Assembly: GCF_030486405.1 (NCBI RefSeq)
Contig: NZ_CP129613.1
Location: 4,278,001 to 4,342,000, forward strand
Direction: 5' to 3'
Source: Mycolicibacterium sp. HK-90
Lineage (GTDB): Bacteria; Actinomycetota; Actinomycetes; Mycobacteriales; Mycobacteriaceae
Length of the DNA: 64,000 nt
Shown here: one piece after another, positions 60,051 to 64,000 of the stretch
How positions within the stretch are numbered: the first letter of the stretch is position 1
Layout: each line of letters starts with the position of its first letter
Made by a program: the position numbers and the translations under genes
Notes under the pieces: generated by a model
What the model was told of the DNA's origin: nothing
Database searches by the model: none
What the model saw: only the letters and a program-made list of their open reading frames with translations

Positions 60051-61616
60051 TTACCGCGCGGCCTCCAACTGACGACGCACCTCGAGCCGCCTGAGCTTGC
60101 CCGAGGACGTGCGTGGCAGCGATCCCGGCGATACCAGCACCACGTCGGCGGGCATGACACCGCACACCGACACGATGCGCCGGATCACCGCACTTCGGGT
60201 GGTGTCCTGCTCGGTACCGATGAACTCCGCGGCCACCAACAGCCGCGATTGCGCGGCACCGGATTCGGTACCCACCGCGACGACCGCGCCTTCGCGCACT
60301 CCGTCCACCTCGCCCGCGACCTGCTCGATCTCGGTCGGGAACACGTTGCGACCGGCGATCGTGATCATCTCCTTGGAGCGCCCACAGATCACCAGTGCGC
60401 CGTCGACCAGATAACCGATATCGCCGGTCGGGAACCACTCGCCGCCGCTGCCCGCGTCGACGGGCGTATGCCCCAGATACGACGTCATCATCGACGCACC
60501 ACGGATCTCGACCTCTCCGGTGGCCCCGGTCTCGTCATGTGCCGCCGGAACGATGCGGACCTCCATACCCGGCACCGGACGTCCCAGTACCGCGAGGCGC
60601 CGGCCGGGGTCCCCGGCATCGGGAACGTCGATCCGCAGGCCTTCTCCCGGCGCGGGGATCGTCACCGCGCACGTCGACTCCGCCATGCCGTACGCGGGGG
60701 CCATCGCCCCGGCATCGAAACCGAATTTCCCCATGGCAGAGGCGAATCGCTCGACGCCGGCGCAGTCGACGGGCTCGCCTCCGTTGATCGCGATGCGTAC
60801 CGCACCGAGATCGACACCGGAGACCCGGTTGGCGAATCGGCCGAGCACCGAGTAACCGAAGTTCGGGCCGGCGGTGAAGGTGGCAGCGGATTCGGACAGC
60901 CAATCGGCCCACCGCAGCGGGGCCGCCGAGAACGCGCCCGTCGGCGCCAGCCACAGCGGCATCCCGGACATGGTCGACGCCAGCACCATCGCCAGGCCCA
61001 TGTCGTGGTAGATCGGCAACCAGGTGCACCCGACATCGTTGCGGCTCAGCGACAGTCGCTCGGTGACGGCCAACAGGTTGTTCAGCACGGCCTCGGGCGC
61101 CAGCACCGCCGTGCGCGGCGACCCGGTAGATCCCGCCGTGCCCTGCAGGATGGCGACGTCCGCACTGTCGGGATAGTGCACGGGCGTGGACACCGGTGTG
61201 CGTGCGGCGTCGGCGATGTCGCAGACCGTCAACGTGGAGTCCGCATCCCGCAACAACTGCAAGGTGGTGCCGTAGCTGAACACCGTCGTCACACCGATTC
61301 CGGCGAACCGCGTCAACGTGGCGTGCGCCCACTCGGACGGTTCGGCGCCCCGTTGGGGCCGCGGAAGGATCGACACCCCCGACCCCGACAGCCATGAACC
61401 CTGGATCGCCGCAATCAATTCCACCGTCGGCTCGCCGACCAGTCCGACCGCGCCGGCGCGATCCCGGTTCAGCAGGTAGGCGGCGATGCGCTCGGCGATG
61501 CCGTGCACCTCGGGCCACGGGCGGCGCTGCCAGGTATCGGTGTCGCGGTCCAGGACCCGCAGGTCGTACGGCGAGCCCACCATCGCCTCACGCAGGGCAC
61601 CGGCGAGCGGGTTCAT
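60051..61616 (-). CDS. mbtM: Fatty acyl-AMP ligase MbtM (FadD33 type)
   Basis: A 521-residue acyl-adenylate ligase. It activates a fatty acid and loads it on the carrier protein MbtL for acylation of the mycobactin lysine. Evidence: phosphate loop [26 protein letters not shown] typical of fatty acyl-AMP ligases, [11 protein letters not shown], and the immediately preceding carrier-protein gene. Length equals the M. tuberculosis MbtM as I recall it. Its ATG overlaps the mbtL stop (ATGA). Confidence 0.88.
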   Translation of the reverse strand: MNPLAGALREAMVGSPYDLRVLDRDTDTWQRRPWPEVHGIAERIAAYLLNRDRAGAVGLVGEPTVELIAAIQGSWLSGSGVSILPRPQRGAEPSEWAHATLTRFAGIGVTTVFSYGTTLQLLRDADSTLTVCDIADAARTPVSTPVHYPDSADVAILQGTAGSTGSPRTAVLAPEAVLNNLLAVTERLSLSRNDVGCTWLPIYHDMGLAMVLASTMSGMPLWLAPTGAFSAAPLRWADWLSESAATFTAGPNFGYSVLGRFANRVSGVDLGAVRIAINGGEPVDCAGVERFASAMGKFGFDAGAMAPAYGMAESTCAVTIPAPGEGLRIDVPDAGDPGRRLAVLGRPVPGMEVRIVPAAHDETGATGEVEIRGASMMTSYLGHTPVDAGSGGEWFPTGDIGYLVDGALVICGRSKEMITIAGRNVFPTEIEQVAGEVDGVREGAVVAVGTESGAAQSRLLVAAEFIGTEQDTTRSAVIRRIVSVCGVMPADVVLVSPGSLPRTSSGKLRRLEVRRQLEAAR

Positions 61617-61876
61617 GCCGCGCTCCTGCGGTTGATCACCGACTGGAGATCACCGACCGTCTCGCACATCATGAGGTCTTCCTCGCTCAGTTGCACGGCG
61701 AACTTCTCCTCGATCGACACCAGGCCCACCGCGAACGAGACGGAATCCATTCCGAGGTCGTCGACCAGACGTGTACTGGCATCCAGTGAGTGACATGGCA
61801 ATTCGAGATCGTCACGCAGGATGGAGACCAGCCCATCGGTCACGGCGGGCGGGGTGGTTGAGTCGGTAGCCGTCAT
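61613..61876 (-). CDS. mbtL: Acyl carrier protein MbtL for mycobactin
   Basis: An 87-residue acyl carrier protein. The phosphopantetheine serine is S45 in [15 protein letters not shown]; the four-helix pattern with [20 protein letters not shown] is typical. It accepts the acyl chain from MbtM before transfer to mycobactin. In M. tuberculosis mbtL and mbtM (Rv1344-Rv1345) sit with mbtN and mbtK; here the other two are not in the window. A partial IdeR-like half-site lies about 25-43 bases upstream. Confidence 0.88.
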   Translation of the reverse strand: MTATDSTTPPAVTDGLVSILRDDLELPCHSLDASTRLVDDLGMDSVSFAVGLVSIEEKFAVQLSEEDLMMCETVGDLQSVINRRSAA

Positions 61877-62456
61877 TGTGATTTCTCCAGCTGGTCGATG
61901 AGACCCAGCCTCACCTTTCGTTTCGGGTACGGATCGGCGGATTGGTTGAGAACAGCTGTCAGTCAGCTGTATTGAGTGGAATTCGTCGGCCGTCGCCTAC
62001 GGGACCGCGAACCGGTCGAACATGATCCGAATCATGTTCGGCACCAACCGTTGTGGCACCGCAAGTCCGGGAGTAGTCCGCGCCGGGTCGGAGCTGTTGT
62101 CGCATTTCCGCGGCAGCCCCGGGTAGGCGTCGTTCTGCGATGCGATCACGGAGTCAGCTACCCGACCAACAGAAGTGTTGCGCTGCAACAATTCATCGGC
62201 AACAACGACCCCAACCCCCTGTCTCCGGCTGCGGTCGGGGCGCCCACCCACAGGTGTGCACCACGCTCAGACCCGCAGCCTCCTTCGACCAGCGTTGGGG
62301 AGCCTAACCAAAGATTTTCCGGCGGTGGGTGGTCCCTTTCGGCGCGCACCCATGCCCACCAGCCATCCGCAACTGTTACGCGCGTGTCAATAGCACGGGA
62401 CAACAGGGCTTTTCGCGCGCATCAGCAGTCGCAGCGCAACATCTTCGCGAGAATTT
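61877..62456. other. Gene-poor region between mbtL and the RibD-like gene
   Basis: About 580 bases with no gene I can support; the open frames are short and lack family features. It contains the mbtL promoter region with a half-match to an IdeR box (61901-61919), two CAGCTG words eleven bases apart (61953-61969), and a perfect 10-bp inverted repeat at 62017-62040. An 84-codon minus-strand frame (61997-62251) was judged too weak to call. Confidence 0.5.
62017..62040. repeat. Perfect 10-bp inverted repeat, candidate operator
   Basis: CGAACATGAT-CCGA-ATCATGTTCG. The four-base spacer and AT-rich arms look more like a regulator site than a terminator, since no T-run follows. It lies in the gene-poor region about 140 bases upstream of mbtL. 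The binding protein is unknown. Confidence 0.5.
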
Positions 62457-63101
62457 TCAGTCCCGCCAGAACAGATGATGGGTGACCCCGCTCGGGCTGG
62501 GCACCACGTCATGATGGAACCGGTCGTTCAACTCATCGGGCGATTCCCAGAGCCGGGAGCCACTGCCCAGCTCGATCGGGGACACCGCCACGTGCAGCGT
62601 GTCCACGAGATCGGCGTCGAGAAACTCCCGGATGGTGAATGCACCCCCGCCCAGCCGCACATCCTTGCCATCCGCGGCGGCGCGCGCCTGCTCCAGCACT
62701 GTCGCCGGGTCGGCGTTGACGAAATGGAACGTGGTGTCGGACAGACTGAACGACGGCCGCTGATGGTGAGTCATGACGAACACCGGGGTGTGGAACGGCG
62801 GCCGATCGCCCCACCAGCCCTGCCACTCGTGGTCATCCCACGGACCGCGGTACGGGCTGAACTTGTTCCGGCCCATGATCTCGGCACCGATGTTGTGGGA
62901 GAAGTCCCGGGTGAGGTAGTCGTCGAGGCCGCGGCTGCCACCGGGGTCGGTGCGGTTCGGCCAGCTCGCCGTGGCGCCGGCCCAGGCGAACATCGTCGCC
63001 GGATCGGCATGGCCGAACGGCCGCTCAAAGCTCTGCCCCTCGCCGGCACCGAAACCGTCGCTGGAGACATTGAAGTTCTGGACTTTGAGCAGTTGAGCCA
63101 C
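62457..63101 (-). CDS. Dihydrofolate-reductase-family (RibD C-terminal-like) reductase
   Basis: A 214-residue protein of the DHFR/RibD reductase fold. VQNFNVSSDGFGAGEGQSFERP at the start, GAEIMGRNKFSPYRGPW, TPVFVMTHH and VRLGGGAFTIREFLDADLVD are the typical NADPH-binding and substrate blocks of the small RibD_C family. Such proteins are common and mostly uncharacterised; true DHFR or riboflavin activity is not implied. GTG at 63101 with GGAGA six bases upstream starts the family-like sequence. Confidence 0.85.
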   Translation of the reverse strand: MAQLLKVQNFNVSSDGFGAGEGQSFERPFGHADPATMFAWAGATASWPNRTDPGGSRGLDDYLTRDFSHNIGAEIMGRNKFSPYRGPWDDHEWQGWWGDRPPFHTPVFVMTHHQRPSFSLSDTTFHFVNADPATVLEQARAAADGKDVRLGGGAFTIREFLDADLVDTLHVAVSPIELGSGSRLWESPDELNDRFHHDVVPSPSGVTHHLFWRD

Positions 63102-63186
63102 GTGTTCTCTCCGTTCCGTCAGCAGTGGGTGCGGTATGGACCCGAGGTCCGGGCAAAACTCATCGCCACGTTCGAACACGCCGCGG

Positions 63187-63297
63187 TCAGCCCCAGATTG
63201 CCTGCAACATCGCGATGGTGTCCAGTGTGTCGGCGACATGGTGGACCCGGATGACGGCGCTTCCCCGCCGGTAACCTTCCGACCAGCGGCGATCCGA
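63187..63297 (-). pseudogene. C-terminal remnant of a dihydropteroate-synthase-like (FolP) gene
   Basis: Directly after the TGA of the upstream MTHFR-like gene the same frame continues as 36 codons: SDRRWSEGYRRGSAVIRVHH, then VADTLDTIAMLQAIWG and a stop. The run GSAVIRVHHVADTLDTI resembles the end of FolP, where an Arg-Val-His segment closes the pterin barrel. No start codon or earlier FolP region is present, so it looks like the tail left by a deletion or fusion. Alternative: chance similarity. Confidence 0.45.
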
Positions 63298-64000
63298 TCA
63301 GGACACCTGCCGGGGCGACCAGTAGGCCAGCATCTCGGCGAAGGTTTCGAACGCCGGTCCGGACACACCGTAGGGCGCTTCGAGATGCACGCTCAACGGA
63401 AACCCGAGGTCGGCCACCCCGTCGATGACCCGCCGGTACAGATCGACGAGGAGGCGGCATTTGACGCCGGGTTCACTGGCCGCCAGGTTCTCGACGAATC
63501 GCTGTTCCCGCGCGACAGCGTCATTTCCCGAGTCCTGGATCAGCCAGTCGATGAGGCCGACGTTGGCCTCCAACTTCGGCACAAAACCGAACGACAGCAG
63601 GATCTCCGGCCGATGGTCGTTCTCCTTCGCGAACTGACGGAGGAAGCCGACCACCGCATCTGAATAGAGCAGCTGAGTCATCGCGAAGGTGGCGCCCTTG
63701 TCGCACTTGAACGAGAAGCGGCCCTGCTCCGCCTCCCGGGTGGGGATCAGGATCACCCCGCGGCTTTCGACGAGCCCGTCGAATTTCGACAGCGCGTCGG
63801 CCGGGGCCACGCCGGGGCCGTCACCGTCGCTCATCGTGCGCGGTACACCGACGAAGATCACGCCGTCGATACCAGCATCGCCCAGGGCGGTCAGGCGATG
63901 GCGCAACGACACCTCATCGGAGAACGAGGTGACCTGGGTACACAATCCACGGACGCCCGGAAGCTCGGACCGGATGGCCGGCCAGTAGTCGAGGACGTCC
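63298..64000 (-). CDS. Methylenetetrahydrofolate-reductase-like protein (5' end outside window)
   Basis: The frame is open to the window edge (at least 233 residues), so the start is missing. The visible part reads as a TIM barrel with DVLDYWPAIRSELPGV, DGVIFVGVPRTMSDGDGPGV, a RFSFKCDKGATFAMTQLLYS block and EILLSFGFVPK. The TQLLYS region with preceding KCDKGA is typical of MTHFR, which makes 5-methyl-THF for methionine synthesis. It recalls the unusual mycobacterial MTHFR of the Rv2172c type, but I cannot verify this. The TTG at 63945 is internal, not a start. Confidence 0.72.
   Translation of the reverse strand, partial: DVLDYWPAIRSELPGVRGLCTQVTSFSDEVSLRHRLTALGDAGIDGVIFVGVPRTMSDGDGPGVAPADALSKFDGLVESRGVILIPTREAEQGRFSFKCDKGATFAMTQLLYSDAVVGFLRQFAKENDHRPEILLSFGFVPKLEANVGLIDWLIQDSGNDAVAREQRFVENLAASEPGVKCRLLVDLYRRVIDGVADLGFPLSVHLEAPYGVSGPAFETFAEMLAYWSPRQVS

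Noticed and set aside
61997..62251. 84-codon minus-strand frame in the gene-poor region
   Set aside because: No ribosome site, no family-like sequence, and it overlaps a perfect palindrome; more likely chance.

Overview
The window is chromosomal DNA of a high-GC, probably rapidly growing mycobacterium (Mycolicibacterium type). Grounds: frequent GTG and TTG starts, start/stop overlaps such as ATGA and GTGA, MmpS/MmpL proteins, mycobactin genes, a mycothiol-type thioredoxin-fold enzyme, and a backbone that follows the Mycobacterium tuberculosis order from Rv2457c (clpX) to Rv2484c.

Conserved backbone (1-47855): clpX start, clpP2-clpP1, tig, tRNA-Pro and tRNA-Gly, a LipP-like esterase, nei, rpiB, the Rv2466c homologue, pepN, the DUF5130/CtaJ pair, an HNH nuclease, glbO, aglA, the gdh operon, ettA, a second SSB, a CopD-CtaG membrane protein, and the acyl-lipid operon WS/DGAT - HAD/PlsC - plsB. 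Three insertions interrupt this order. A nitroreductase and a large LuxR regulator lie between clpX and clpP2. A 9.5-kb catabolic island (13911-23341) lies between rpiB and the Rv2466c homologue. A small HNH gene lies between pepN and the Rv2468c homologue, flanked by an inverted pair of 60-68 bp palindromic elements.

The 13911-23341 island has two divergent arms. The minus arm is a GntR regulator, an NCS1 cytosine/purine permease, a cytosine deaminase of the yeast FCY1 type and an isopenicillin-N-synthase-family dioxygenase; the last three are joined by ATGA overlaps. The plus arm is a polar amino-acid ABC transporter, a D-aminoacylase-type amidohydrolase and an enolase-superfamily enzyme. 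A 16-bp palindrome lies between the arms and is a likely operator.

The right part (47856-64000) is accessory. It starts with a PD-(D/E)XK endonuclease-like gene, a tRNA-Arg with unusual pairs and a broken Fic-type C-terminus. Then come a universal stress protein and a GntR-controlled operon of unknown substrate (metallo-beta-lactamase-fold hydrolase, CoA ligase, class II aldolase, ACMSD-like amidohydrolase, D-2-hydroxyacid dehydrogenase). The plus-strand part of that operon has a near-consensus promoter that predicts a leaderless transcript and carries an inverted repeat over its -10 region. An mmpS-mmpL-tetR cluster faces a two-gene mbtL-mbtM pair, which suggests a siderophore-related region. 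The end holds a RibD/DHFR-type reductase, a folate-synthase (FolP) remnant and a methylenetetrahydrofolate-reductase-like gene cut by the window edge.

All calls come from reading the translated sequence and recalling family motifs and gene order; no search or computation was run.
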